From Pelagihabitans sp947500445 (GTDB taxonomy: Bacteria > Bacteroidota > Bacteroidia > Flavobacteriales > Flavobacteriaceae), in the NCBI RefSeq assembly GCF_050589625.1, contig NZ_JBNGOP010000008.1, positions 102,247-166,246 of the forward strand: DNA of 64,000 nt, written 5' to 3'. The notes below the pieces were generated by a model, which had not been told where the DNA came from, made no database searches, and saw only the letters and a list, made by a program, of their open reading frames with translations. The position numbers and the translations under genes were made by a program. Each line of letters begins with the position of its first letter. Position 1 is the first letter of the stretch. Below, piece after piece: positions 1-8,020 of the stretch.

Positions 1-17
1 CGAAGGATAGTTCTTTT

Positions 18-539
18 ATGGCATATTCACTTATAAGTCTAACAAGTGCTTGCATTTTCGAAACTATATATTTCAATAATATTTTGAATGAGAGCAAAAA
101 ACTAGATGATTGCTTTGGTTTGAAAAATCAATGTCTTGGTAAAGGTGATTGGAATTCTTATCATAATATCCTATCCGAAATGAGAAAATTACATGAATAC
201 ATCCGAGGCAAAAAGGATGTAAATCAATTTATGGAGATAGATTATGTTGAAATTATTAAAGAAAAGATAGATAAAATGGTTGAATTTCAACAAGCCTTAG
301 TTGAAATAATCAATCCTTTGGCAGAGAAAATCGAAAAAGACTTTTTATCAAAAGACAGCCCTTCGCCATACTGCTATAAAATTTCTGGTGAAGCTTTAAA
401 TAGTCTTAGAGAAGAAGTTTTTAAAGTTTCGAATGAATATGGATTTAGTACCGTAGTTTCAGAACTCCGTATAATTCTTATTGATAATTACAATTCATTT
501 ATCAAGAAGTATGCTCAAATTGAACCAGATAAAATTTAA
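18..539 (+). CDS. Hypothetical protein, probably 5'-truncated by window edge
   Basis: I do not recognise this 173-residue reading. The frame stays open upstream of the ATG at 18 to the first base of the window, so the true start may lie outside and the visible part may be only the C-terminal portion of a longer protein. The visible protein is mostly helical in character, Lys/Glu/Asn-rich, and has no obvious signal peptide, membrane segment or catalytic motif. Its AT content looks higher than in the following genes, which could mean a different origin. It ends at a TAA and is followed by about 390 bases without a convincing gene. That it is coding rests only on length and normal composition. 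Confidence 0.5.
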   Translation: MAYSLISLTSACIFETIYFNNILNESKKLDDCFGLKNQCLGKGDWNSYHNILSEMRKLHEYIRGKKDVNQFMEIDYVEIIKEKIDKMVEFQQALVEIINPLAEKIEKDFLSKDSPSPYCYKISGEALNSLREEVFKVSNEYGFSTVVSELRIILIDNYNSFIKKYAQIEPDKI

Positions 540-540
540 T

Positions 541-929
541 GCAAAAAGCTTCAATAAGAGCATCAACAAGACTTGTATATATCTTATAATCTTTACATTA
601 CACCCATTAAACATAGATTTGAGTTACCGTTTGAACACCATAAAATCTATTTCGAAAAACTGAAACTCTTTACAAAATCCGCTTTTTGTAAAGAGTCAAA
701 CTTTAGTAAGGAAATTGTTTTAAGTTATGGTGTGCCAATCATAATAACTAACCTATTCAGCACTATTTGAAACCAATTTGTCGCTTCCGGCCATTCCAAA
801 GCTTTTATACTCCATTGGGCTAAATACCCCCGCCCCAATTCCATTTTCTTCAATAGCAAAAAAACAAGATCCGTTCTTGAACAACTGCAAAAACAAAACC
901 CATTTTATAGCTAGCTGCCAAGGAATTGT
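541..929. other. Intergenic stretch without a convincing gene
   Basis: This stretch is AT-rich. Two short overlapping plus-strand readings of about 60 residues exist here, but they overlap each other and the end of the upstream gene, have no recognisable features, and look like chance. I see no tRNA, clear terminator hairpin or repeat. The flanking genes are convergent, so a terminator would be expected but none is obvious. Confidence 0.4.
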
Positions 930-1517
930 TCAAGACTTCTGATCTGCCTTAAATGCAGCAAGCCCTTGTACGGTTCCTTTGATACATTCGCAAGGCGTTG
1001 GTCCTCCTTCCCAAGCCCCTTCACAGGGTTTTGCAATCAGTTCCGGCCGATTTTGACGGATCCATTCTTTGCCCTCATAGTAAATGTCAGGGTCTTTCGA
1101 GGAAGTCTCCACCGATAGAATCTTCCCTTCCTTTACGGTCAAATGAAAGGTGTCCGTTACGTTCAATGCCAATTCAAGTGCCTGCATAAGGTCATCTTTT
1201 ACCATCACAGGACATAGCACCAGGGAGTCGTTCTTTTGAATACAGGGAAACCGCTGTAGCACCTCATAATTACCACATTCCGCCCATTTTTGATAATACA
1301 AAATGGAGGGCCATGATTTTTTAGCTTGGCCAAGGGATGCTTGTAAGGAGTCCCTGTCAAAGGAATAAAAGGCATCGATAAAGGCGTTGGCAATGGTAAT
1401 GGAACTGTTTTTAGAAACGGGAGTATCGGCCTTGGTTCCATTTTTACATCCGACCAAGAACAGCAATATTAGGAATACGATAGGGGTACATTTAACGGTC
1501 TTTTTTAACTTAATCAT
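930..1517 (-). CDS. Secreted lipoprotein, unknown function
   Basis: This 195-residue protein starts with a Lys-rich n-region, a hydrophobic stretch and a lipobox (LVGC), so it is predicted to be lipidated and held in the outer or inner membrane facing the periplasm. I chose the start at 1517 (MIKLKK) rather than the ATG at 1544, because it gives a normal-length lipoprotein signal. The mature part is about 170 residues, with a short C-terminal Cys pair region (TPCEC) and no catalytic motif I recognise. The middle part contains short hydrophobic beta-type segments and could be a small cystatin/NTF2-like fold, but this is a guess. It stands alone, convergent with the gene at the left and divergent from the nuclease-like gene at 1735. 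Confidence 0.7.
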   Translation of the reverse strand: MIKLKKTVKCTPIVFLILLFLVGCKNGTKADTPVSKNSSITIANAFIDAFYSFDRDSLQASLGQAKKSWPSILYYQKWAECGNYEVLQRFPCIQKNDSLVLCPVMVKDDLMQALELALNVTDTFHLTVKEGKILSVETSSKDPDIYYEGKEWIRQNRPELIAKPCEGAWEGGPTPCECIKGTVQGLAAFKADQKS

Positions 1518-1734
1518 GATGGTTGTAATAATTGGTAAATGCATCCTAGTGCTCGAGAAGTTAACAATATTTCTTTATTCACGCGCCATTGGAACGTTGT
1601 TCTTCTTAAAATCCAAACTTGTAGTGCTATCGCTTTTATGGTTTTGCACAGTATCGCTCCGTTTTTGTTTACGCTTTTCCGTAAAACAAGAAAGGGATTT
1701 ATGCTATTTTTGGATAGACCATTAACCGACCCTA

Positions 1735-2547
1735 ATGATAAAAAGACTCCTTTTTTTAAGTGCGTTATGCTTTCACTTTGCCATTTTTTCCCAAACCGAT
1801 GAGCTTACTTTAATTTCTTGGAACATTCGTGATTTTGGAAAAACCAAAAGCAGCGAGGAACTGAACAAAATCGCGGATATTGTAAGGGATGCCGATATTT
1901 TGGCAATCCAGGAGGTGGTCGCCGGCTTTGGTGGGGCACAGGCCGTGGCCAAACTGTCGGATGTTTTGAATAGGAAGGGCGCGCAATGGGATTATGTCAT
2001 TAGTGACGCGACCCATAGCACCAAATATGTGACTGAACGCTATGCCTTTATTTGGAAAACCCAACATATAAAGATTAAGGATAGAGGCGAATTGATCGCT
2101 GCTTTAGACCAAAAAATCGATCGGGAGCCGTACCTCATGTATTTTTATGTGAACGGTAAAAAACTTGCTATCCTTAACTTTCATTCCCGTCCCTTTAATA
2201 AAAATCCCGAAGCCGAGATCGAGGCTTTGACCGCCCATATCTGCGATTCGATAACAGCGCCGGTAATTTTAGCGGGCGATTTTAACGTAGACGAGAAAAA
2301 ACCGGTATTCGATCGTTTTAAAAAAGCCGGTTTTACTACGGCGATTACCGTCCAAAAAACGACCCTCAAAAAGGTTTGCAATAAAAAGAGTTATTTGAAC
2401 TATGCAATCGATAATGTTTTTTGTTCAAAAGCGATCCGGAAGGTAGACGGTGGCATTATCGATTTTGTACGCTATTGTGAAGACCTGGAAAAGGCTCGAA
2501 AATTATCGGACCATTTGCCGGTGTTTTTGCGGTTTGGATTAAATTAG
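1735..2547 (+). CDS. Secreted endonuclease/exonuclease/phosphatase (DNase I-like) protein
   Basis: The 270-residue protein has an N-terminal signal peptide ending near FAIFSQ, so it acts in the periplasm or outside the cell. The mature part has the signatures of the DNase I-like metal-dependent phosphodiesterase fold in order: SWNIRDFG near the N-terminus, the metal-binding Glu in AIQEVV, the GDFNVDE Asp/Asn motif, and the C-terminal SDHLPV Asp-His pair. These residues bind Mg and catalyse phosphodiester or phosphomonoester cleavage in the family, so the fold is well supported. The substrate (DNA, RNA or a phospholipid/inositol phosphate) cannot be told from sequence. It is convergent with the channel-like gene and overlaps it by four bases, so there is no room for a terminator between them. 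Confidence 0.9.
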   Translation: MIKRLLFLSALCFHFAIFSQTDELTLISWNIRDFGKTKSSEELNKIADIVRDADILAIQEVVAGFGGAQAVAKLSDVLNRKGAQWDYVISDATHSTKYVTERYAFIWKTQHIKIKDRGELIAALDQKIDREPYLMYFYVNGKKLAILNFHSRPFNKNPEAEIEALTAHICDSITAPVILAGDFNVDEKKPVFDRFKKAGFTTAITVQKTTLKKVCNKKSYLNYAIDNVFCSKAIRKVDGGIIDFVRYCEDLEKARKLSDHLPVFLRFGLN

Positions 2548-3971
2548 GAGAGATAGATCAACCGGTAACTATCGTCTACCATCATATCGTTTCTAGGGGA
2601 CAAGGTCGATGCATTGGTTTTATCAATTACGCCCAACAACGTTTCGTTACGTTCTATAAAATGCAACTTAACGTTCTTTATGATACTTGGTCTGTTCATT
2701 CCCAGTTCTGATAACCTTACACTTTTAATACGTTCTTTTGTGTCTCCAAAAAGTTCATAGAACATATCGGTTATATTGGGATTGCTGATACAAGTGGTGA
2801 TAATTTTAGCATCTATCATTTCCTTATACAGTATTTCGTCCCCTTTTATTTTGTCCTTTATTATCGTAGCATTAACCTCATCGTTTATCTCTGCTATGGT
2901 ATGAATATCAGGTGCTTCTTTCTCAATATGAAAAATGGTCATTACCGTTCTTAAATCAACGTCCCTGATGGTATCATGCTCATTGAACTCTGCAAATATG
3001 ATAGCAAATTTAGCTCGTTTTATTTTTACAAGCTTTAGCGTATTGAAATCGGTATAATCAGCATTCACATAGATTAAACCGTCTTTATCCTCAACTGGTT
3101 TTTTAGTGACCAAAACTACTTTATTACAATGTTTTTTGTCCTTCAATAGATCTTTAATGACCTTTTCCGAGGATTTGGAATAACCACAGATGACAATGTG
3201 GTTTTTGATATTTAAATTAGAAATTTTTCCTGAGGCAATGGCGTTCATGACTTGCGTTATTTTATTGAGTATTATGGAAATGAAAAAGCCGAAGACGGCC
3301 ATGTTAAAAACCAAAAGAATGGCTGAAAGGATTTTACCTAAAATCGTTTTAGGTGTAGTATCGGCAAGCTCTATAAGCTCGAGAGAATACCAAAAGGAAC
3401 TGGAGAATGTAGAAAAATTTCCCTGCTCCCCATGATGCTCCGCACTGTAAAGCCCAAAGCTCAAGATCAAAAGGATAAAAAGAGTAGCCGTAAAAAAGAT
3501 ATAAAATAAACGGTTGTGCTCCTTCATTCCTTGAAGGATGATGTTCAATTTATCGATTTCCCGAAAAGTTTTAAAAGCTTTTATAAGTCTAAAGAGCCGT
3601 AAGAAGCGAAAGAAACGCAAAGCTCTAAACCCTCTAAAAAAGCCCAAAGAAGGTAGAATTGCTAGTAGATCTATCATGGATGATGACAACGCCATCCAAC
3701 GAAGTTTTTGTTTTAATGCAAAACCAATACCCTTGATCCGAACATCTTTTCTGAAATCAGAACATATGTAAAAACGAATACAGTATTCTGTGATAAAAAA
3801 GAACAATACCAGAACATCCAAGAATTGCAGACTCTTAGGGAAATCTCCATTTTTATTTTGAAAAAATATGAGTGCGATGGAGATTAAAATCATGAGGGCG
3901 ATCAAAATATCAAGTAGGTATTTTTTTGGGTTTTCTTCATCAATGAACCAATACCTTAAGAACTTTTTCAT
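2544..3971 (-). CDS. Voltage-gated-channel-like protein with RCK/TrkA-N domain, non-canonical filter
   Basis: The 475-residue membrane protein has a six-helix voltage-gated ion channel layout: hydrophobic segments from about residue 18, an S4-like helix at about 111-136 with Arg/Lys every three to four residues, a pore helix around 190-200, and S6 at about 210-237. A Rossmann RCK/TrkA-N domain follows from about 255 (HIVICGYSKSSEKV), as in potassium channels gated by cytosolic ligands. The region where K+ channels carry T-V-G-Y-G-D reads E-L-I-E-L-A-D-T-T-P-K (198-208): no GYGD, and about three residues shorter. It may therefore be a non-selective channel, a different ion pathway, or a voltage/nucleotide sensor. 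It lies 26 bases after the DUF4236 gene on the same strand and is probably the last gene of that operon. Confidence 0.85.
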   Translation of the reverse strand: MKKFLRYWFIDEENPKKYLLDILIALMILISIALIFFQNKNGDFPKSLQFLDVLVLFFFITEYCIRFYICSDFRKDVRIKGIGFALKQKLRWMALSSSMIDLLAILPSLGFFRGFRALRFFRFLRLFRLIKAFKTFREIDKLNIILQGMKEHNRLFYIFFTATLFILLILSFGLYSAEHHGEQGNFSTFSSSFWYSLELIELADTTPKTILGKILSAILLVFNMAVFGFFISIILNKITQVMNAIASGKISNLNIKNHIVICGYSKSSEKVIKDLLKDKKHCNKVVLVTKKPVEDKDGLIYVNADYTDFNTLKLVKIKRAKFAIIFAEFNEHDTIRDVDLRTVMTIFHIEKEAPDIHTIAEINDEVNATIIKDKIKGDEILYKEMIDAKIITTCISNPNITDMFYELFGDTKERIKSVRLSELGMNRPSIIKNVKLHFIERNETLLGVIDKTNASTLSPRNDMMVDDSYRLIYLS

Positions 3972-3997
3972 GCCTTTTATCTTTTAGTATCGGACCG

Positions 3998-4525
3998 CTA
4001 ACCACACTTACAGCCCTCGCCAACGACCCATCTGCAGCAGGGGTCGGACTGGCAAGGTGTTTTATTTTTGCCGGAGCATCCACAATTTGATGTGGTGGCG
4101 CAGTTTTTCACACTATTGCCCGGCTCCTCACAAGCAATACCATCCTTATCCGCATCCAGATCGTTTCTACATTCAGGGTCGGCGTTATAGGCTGCCTGTG
4201 CCGCGGTTTGGGAAGTATAGTTTGCACAGTTGGTATCGCTACATTCCTTTGCGCCGGCCTCTACTATTTTTTCACTTTCGACACTTGTACAGGAGATGAA
4301 GATTGTGGTCAATAGAAATGGAGCTAAAGCGACCAAACACCCGCTATTTTTGAACTTGGAAAAAGTTTTACGATAGCTTAATCCGGGAATCCCGGTCCGT
4401 ACGGAATACCCCTTTGCACTGAGACTCCCTTTTTTACTTCGATAACTGGGCGTTATACCTGATTTACCTAGGTTGATTCCAAGCCCTTTTCCCAAATTTA
4501 TTCGTTTGTTGAACCTAAATGCCAT
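3998..4525 (-). CDS. DUF4236 domain protein with excalibur Ca-binding domain
   Basis: The 175-residue protein starts with a classic DUF4236 segment (about 1-57: MAFRFNKRINLGKGLGINL, then SGITPSYRSKKG and RTGIPGLSYRKT), a short beta-rich module of unknown role. A single hydrophobic segment follows (about 65-80). After it comes an excalibur-type domain (about 92-135) with the D-L-D-A-D-K-D-G-I-A-C-E loop, which resembles an EF-hand calcium loop. The last 35 residues are very Cys-rich (eight Cys), suggesting disulfides or metal binding outside the cytoplasm. The gene overlaps the end of the vWA-like lipoprotein gene by 11 bases, indicating co-translation. Function is unknown; membrane-linked Ca binding on the outer side is an inference from the excalibur loop. 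Confidence 0.85.
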   Translation of the reverse strand: MAFRFNKRINLGKGLGINLGKSGITPSYRSKKGSLSAKGYSVRTGIPGLSYRKTFSKFKNSGCLVALAPFLLTTIFISCTSVESEKIVEAGAKECSDTNCANYTSQTAAQAAYNADPECRNDLDADKDGIACEEPGNSVKNCATTSNCGCSGKNKTPCQSDPCCRWVVGEGCKCG

Positions 4526-5456
4526 GGTTGTTCTTTAGAATGAAATCGTTAATTACTTTTTCAATGTTTGAAGGCAGGTCCGCATTTTTGATTTTCGGTG
4601 CAATTACCCCCATGTCTTTAAGCCATTTTTGCCAGTACGACTCAATTATATCTTGCGCATAGGGGTGTTGGCCATTCTGGTTTTGAATACCGATGACCAA
4701 TACCTCCAAATCGACCAAACCTTGCGTTGCAGGTATAAAACCAAGATTTCTTTCGTTTATTTTTTCTTCCCAATTAGGAGTATTTAGTTTTAACTGTGAT
4801 AACAATTGCGGCGTTAGGTATGAGGTTTGTTCCTTATTTTTTCTTTTGGAATTCTCATGGTACATATACCCATCGGTGAGTATTACCAGAATGTTTCTGC
4901 GACATGCTTCAATACAGTAATCTTTGACATGATTTTGGAAGAATCCCCATGTGTCAGATCCCGGATAGCCCTCTTTTTTGGACACTGCCCTGGAAAGCTC
5001 ATATATTTGAGTGGGAACAGTTTCATAAAAGGCAATGGTCTTGGGCAACCACTCCTTTTTGGAAACACCTTTAACATAAGTTGTTTTTAGTTTGTTGGAC
5101 ATTTCGTTGATTTTGAAATCTAAGGGAGCAGGTTCAAAAAACACCTCTATTTTGTCGTACAGCAAGCCTAACTTCTTCTCTTTTACATGAGCGTTGAATA
5201 CTTTTGCCAGGGATAGGATGTAAACGGAATCTTTAGCTTGTTGATTGGGTAAATCTATCCGATCGGATAGATCTAAAAGAATACTGATATTCAGATTTTC
5301 TGTTTTTCTTTCCATCAAATGCTTTGGACATTCTTTATTAGTTGCCGTTGTCTGGCCTTTACTAACGACGGTGTCATTTTCTTTGCTGGTTTGCTTTTCA
5401 CCTGAACAAAAAGTAAAAAAGAATACTAGGCAGGTATAATAGATTGTTTTTTTCAT
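4515..5456 (-). CDS. Lipoprotein with von Willebrand factor A-like fold
   Basis: I place the start at 5456 (MKKTIYY), which gives a lipoprotein signal ending at a Cys about residue 17 (FTFCSG) and leaves a 1-base gap from the preceding gene; a longer reading from 5510 would overlap it. The 313-residue protein then has a vWA-like pattern: a hydrophobic strand followed by D-L-S-D-R (a MIDAS-type DxSxx motif) near residue 60, and a later strand ILVILTDGYMYHE carrying the TDG motif. The fifth MIDAS position is Arg, so metal binding may be altered. Such domains bind partner proteins. Its neighbours are a TerB-like and a coiled-coil membrane protein, and the pairing of TerB with vWA proteins recalls the Ter chemical-stress systems. 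Confidence 0.8.
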   Translation of the reverse strand: MKKTIYYTCLVFFFTFCSGEKQTSKENDTVVSKGQTTATNKECPKHLMERKTENLNISILLDLSDRIDLPNQQAKDSVYILSLAKVFNAHVKEKKLGLLYDKIEVFFEPAPLDFKINEMSNKLKTTYVKGVSKKEWLPKTIAFYETVPTQIYELSRAVSKKEGYPGSDTWGFFQNHVKDYCIEACRRNILVILTDGYMYHENSKRKNKEQTSYLTPQLLSQLKLNTPNWEEKINERNLGFIPATQGLVDLEVLVIGIQNQNGQHPYAQDIIESYWQKWLKDMGVIAPKIKNADLPSNIEKVINDFILKNNHGI

Positions 5457-5457
5457 G

Positions 5458-6753
5458 TTAAAACGTTTGTGTAAATACCGTATTTTGATAATCTTGTCGC
5501 ACACCAACATTGTCCAAATGATGTTTGTTTACTTCCAAACATTCCGAAATCAACCGATCGTTTTCCGATCTTGAAATCGATAACTTCTCATTGATGAACG
5601 TTAACCAACCTTGCAAATATTCGGAAGCATAGAACATATACTCTTTCGTGGGGATAATGGTGCCGTCAACAATGCGTTGTAGTTCATTGATCCTACCTTT
5701 GGCCATTGAAATTTTTTCCTTTATGTCCCTTACAAGAGCTTTAATTTCATCGATTTTTGCCTTGTTGTCACGTATTTGCTCCTTGTAGATAATGATTTGG
5801 TCATGGCGTTTACGGATAGCGTTTTTAATTTTATCCTTTTCTTTATGTTCTTCCATTACAAAGTCAAAAATGAATCCCCAAATGAGGTAGGCAATAAAGC
5901 CTAAGAAGATGATCAACCAGAACTCTTGACTTTCCATGGCTTCTGCAAAACCGAATTTTGCATTTTCATCGACTACATTTAATTCCCATAACTTTTTTTC
6001 TACGAAAAAGGCCAATAGGACATCAAAAACCAAAGTGACCAAAACGACTCCTGCAAGTTTAAAGTAGGAGGCCAACTTTTTCTTTTGATAGAACATATGA
6101 ATTAAATACCCTAGGCCAATGAATATGAACGGAGCGAAAATGACGGTCGCCAGCGCCTGAAATCCGTCTTCGGACGCTTTTACAATAGCATTCGGTACGT
6201 ACCATCGTTGGTCGTCATAAGTAAACTGTTTCTCCATTGCGGAATAAACAACAGAGGTATAAAAGGTGAAAAGGTAGGCAGTTATGGGAACCAATAAAAC
6301 CAATCCTATCCAAAATTTGGCGGAAGCACCTTTCTTTGCGGGCACCCCATATACACTTGGGTTCAAGGGCAGATCCGTAATTTCGAACTTTAGTTCCTTT
6401 ATGGTGTAGTCGATATCTTGGTTCTTGGCCTCCTTTTGCTTAATGTTTTCATCGGCATTATCGATAGCCACTTGAAAACCTTTAATTTCAGATTCCTTTG
6501 CATTTTGTTCTTGGGTATAGGGTTTCTTAAGTTCCTCTTGTTTGTGCTTTAGTTCTTTTTCTTCGTTCTCAAATTTTGCATAGATGGCATCCAGGCAAAT
6601 TGACAATGTTTGAGGATTTCCCATATTTCTAGAGCTATCACGAAAGCCTGTTTCATGATAGGAGCGTTTTCTCGCTTCTTCTTCCGGCTCGTCCTTACTG
6701 ACCTTTAATATGGTTTCTTTTGGTTTTAGTTTTATCAAGTTTTTCAATCCCAT
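5458..6753 (-). CDS. Membrane protein with long coiled coils, unknown function
   Basis: The 431-residue protein has a charged N-terminus, a Lys/Glu-rich coiled coil at about 58-120, a membrane region with four or five hydrophobic segments between about 148 and 302 (FWIGLVLLVPITAYLF, ALATVIFAPFIFIGLGYL, LAGVVLVTLVFDVLLAFF, FWLIIFLGFIAYLIWGFIF), and a second coiled coil at about 308-370, followed by a helical tail. No catalytic motif is visible. I do not recognise a named family. It sits between the TerB-like gene (2-base gap) and the vWA-like lipoprotein gene (1-base gap), so the three are almost certainly translated from one mRNA and may form a membrane assembly in which this protein is the scaffold. 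That role is inference. Confidence 0.8.
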   Translation of the reverse strand: MGLKNLIKLKPKETILKVSKDEPEEEARKRSYHETGFRDSSRNMGNPQTLSICLDAIYAKFENEEKELKHKQEELKKPYTQEQNAKESEIKGFQVAIDNADENIKQKEAKNQDIDYTIKELKFEITDLPLNPSVYGVPAKKGASAKFWIGLVLLVPITAYLFTFYTSVVYSAMEKQFTYDDQRWYVPNAIVKASEDGFQALATVIFAPFIFIGLGYLIHMFYQKKKLASYFKLAGVVLVTLVFDVLLAFFVEKKLWELNVVDENAKFGFAEAMESQEFWLIIFLGFIAYLIWGFIFDFVMEEHKEKDKIKNAIRKRHDQIIIYKEQIRDNKAKIDEIKALVRDIKEKISMAKGRINELQRIVDGTIIPTKEYMFYASEYLQGWLTFINEKLSISRSENDRLISECLEVNKHHLDNVGVRQDYQNTVFTQTF

Positions 6754-6755
6754 GG

Positions 6756-7163
6756 TTAGTCGTTTAGTTCATTTATGATTTCTTGTCTGGTTTTGTTTGC
6801 TTGGACGGCTTCAATAAGATAATCTGCCAATGGAGTAATATTTTCATCTAAAAATCCAAAAAGTTTAATATATTTCTTGAGTGCGGTCAGCTCATTATCG
6901 GTAACCACCTCATCGGCCCATATCATTGCGGCAAAATCATATAGGAAAGAAAGTTTTTCATTTATTTCCTCCGGAATCGATACGTTGGTGTTTAACGGCT
7001 GTAGCAATAGCTCATCCAAATGGTTTTTGGGAATTCCTCTTTCTTCGGCGAATTCATATAACATTTTAAGTTCAAGTGTACTAAACTCTCCGTCTGAAAG
7101 TGCTATTTGATACAGTCTTAAAAAGTGACTTTTCAATACTACTGGTATGTTGGTTTTTTCCAT
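6756..7163 (-). CDS. TerB-like protein
   Basis: The 135-residue protein has the all-helical TerB-like pattern: an acidic loop ALSDGEFSTLE in the first half and AMIWADEVVTDNE in the second, each followed by an amphipathic helix, as in tellurite-resistance TerB and its relatives, which bind divalent metal through such acidic residues. I chose the start at 7163 (MEKTNIPV); a longer reading from 7265 overlaps the upstream gene and adds a basic tail with no family match. It is cytoplasmic. Downstream genes follow within 2 bases. In Ter systems TerB works with vWA proteins and membrane partners, and here a vWA-like lipoprotein and a coiled-coil membrane protein are encoded next door. The actual stress sensed is unknown. 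Confidence 0.85.
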   Translation of the reverse strand: MEKTNIPVVLKSHFLRLYQIALSDGEFSTLELKMLYEFAEERGIPKNHLDELLLQPLNTNVSIPEEINEKLSFLYDFAAMIWADEVVTDNELTALKKYIKLFGFLDENITPLADYLIEAVQANKTRQEIINELND

Positions 7164-7176
7164 GGTCGATGTTGGT

Positions 7177-7548
7177 TTATAAAATTCGGTCTCGGTTAAA
7201 TGTTTTGGCTTTTTCGTTGGTAGTAACGACCTTCGTTTTTTTGGGTCTATTGATGATAACTTCAATTAGAAATAGCAGGCCGGCAAGAATATCAATAGGA
7301 GCCCATAGTCCCTTTTTATAAAGAAAAATAGGAAGTATGGGATTGAACAGGACCAGTATAATTGCGAATAGTAGGACCCAAAAGGTTGTGGCGATGTTCT
7401 TGATTATTACTAAGGATGCCCCAATGGAAATGACGGTTCGCAGGAGCCAATAATATGCGCTGGGCGCATGCAATACTGCTGCAAACAATAGTAGGGCACA
7501 GCAGACAGAAACAATACGGACCAGATGATGGAACAGTGCTTTCGTCAT
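7177..7548 (-). CDS. Small membrane protein, DUF6804-like
   Basis: The 123-residue protein has about four hydrophobic helices between residues 8 and 98 and a charged C-terminal tail. The pattern LFNPILPIFLYKKGLWAPIDI, where a Phe-Asn-Pro turn is followed by a Trp-Ala-Pro-Ile-Asp element, matches what I recall of the DUF6804 family of small bacterial membrane proteins. No function is known for it. It starts 9 bases after the stop of the 45-residue Pro/Lys-rich gene and ends 13 bases before the chosen TerB-like start, so it belongs to the same operon. The family name is from memory and is the less certain part; that it is a real integral membrane protein is clear. Confidence 0.75.
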   Translation of the reverse strand: MTKALFHHLVRIVSVCCALLLFAAVLHAPSAYYWLLRTVISIGASLVIIKNIATTFWVLLFAIILVLFNPILPIFLYKKGLWAPIDILAGLLFLIEVIINRPKKTKVVTTNEKAKTFNRDRIL

Positions 7549-7557
7549 GGGATACGT

Positions 7558-7695
7558 TTATTTTGCCGGTTTTCTTTTATGCGGTTTTACGGGAACCGTT
7601 TTTGGTCCTGGTTTTGGACTGTTCGGGTTTTTTCTTGGCACAGGAGAGGGTGTTGATCTCTTATGTGGTTTTACAGGTACTGTTTTCTTGGCCAT
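7558..7695 (-). CDS. 45-residue Pro/Lys-rich basic peptide with internal repeat
   Basis: This short frame fills the gap between the YegP-like gene (8-base gap) and the DUF6804-like gene (9-base gap) and starts with ATG at 7695. The peptide is extremely basic and proline-rich and contains the segment KTVPVKPHKR twice, once near each end, separated by a PSPVPRKNPNSPKPG linker. It has no signal peptide. Such a composition fits a disordered nucleic-acid- or membrane-binding peptide. Position, spacing and the internal repeat support a real gene. Small Pro/Lys-rich proteins of this style are common in Bacteroidota, but I know of no assigned function. Confidence 0.65.
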   Translation of the reverse strand: MAKKTVPVKPHKRSTPSPVPRKNPNSPKPGPKTVPVKPHKRKPAK

Positions 7696-7703
7696 TTTTT
7701 CCT

Positions 7704-7892
7704 TTAGTTGGTTAAATCTTCTACCGTCGCACCGGCCGCATCTCTTTTCACTGCTGTAATCCCATTTTCGCAGCCTTGTTTTGACGCGTACATTTGACTT
7801 GTGGCAATTACCTCGCCGTTGCCTTTCGAACGCAGGTTGAAGTAAAATTTACCGTTGGAACTTTTTCTGATCTCGAATTTTGGAAACGCCAT
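7704..7892 (-). CDS. YegP family (DUF1508) protein
   Basis: The 62-residue protein is one copy of the YegP/DUF1508 fold: KFEIRKSSNGKFYFNLRSKGNGEVIATSQ-type strand pattern followed by a helix CENGITAVKRDA. E. coli YegP has two such copies; single-copy forms are common in Bacteroidota. Members are small cytoplasmic proteins linked to stress responses, without known enzymatic activity. It is the first gene of a minus-strand operon that continues with the small basic peptide, the DUF6804-like and the TerB-like genes. Upstream (57-72 bases from the ATG) lies a perfect 16-bp palindrome, so this operon is likely under specific control. Confidence 0.92.
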   Translation of the reverse strand: MAFPKFEIRKSSNGKFYFNLRSKGNGEVIATSQMYASKQGCENGITAVKRDAAGATVEDLTN

Positions 7893-7948
7893 TTTGTTTT
7901 GGTTTAACGGTTACGTAACAAACCTACTTCCATTCAAAACCATTTCCT

Positions 7949-7964
7949 TACGGATATCCGTAAA
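7949..7964. promoter_or_regulatory. 16-bp perfect palindrome, candidate operator
   Basis: The sequence TTACGGATATCCGTAA is a perfect inverted repeat lying 57 bases upstream of the YegP-like start. The same 16 bases recur at 9902-9917 and a degenerate copy at 12971-12986, all beside the two-component genes. No T-run follows on either strand and a separate terminator lies next to it, so a protein-binding site is the better reading. The binding protein is unknown; the neighbouring LuxR-type response regulator is the first candidate. Confidence 0.55.
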
Positions 7965-7967
7965 GCA

Positions 7968-7997
7968 AAAAGGAACGGTCGTTCAACCGTTCCTTTT
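7968..7997 (-). terminator. Rho-independent terminator after the 8.0-9.9 kb unit
   Basis: A perfect 12-bp stem (AAAAGGAACGGT with its complement) encloses a 6-base loop. On the minus strand the stem ends in a run of five T. It sits 23 bases past the stop of the small secreted Cys protein gene and before the YegP-like operon. Confidence 0.75.
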
Positions 7998-8020
7998 CTC
8001 GTGTTTACAGTGCGTAACGG

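Noticed and set aside
573..770. 65-residue plus-strand frame after the first gene
   Set aside because: Overlaps another short frame, has no features and lies in AT-rich intergenic sequence.
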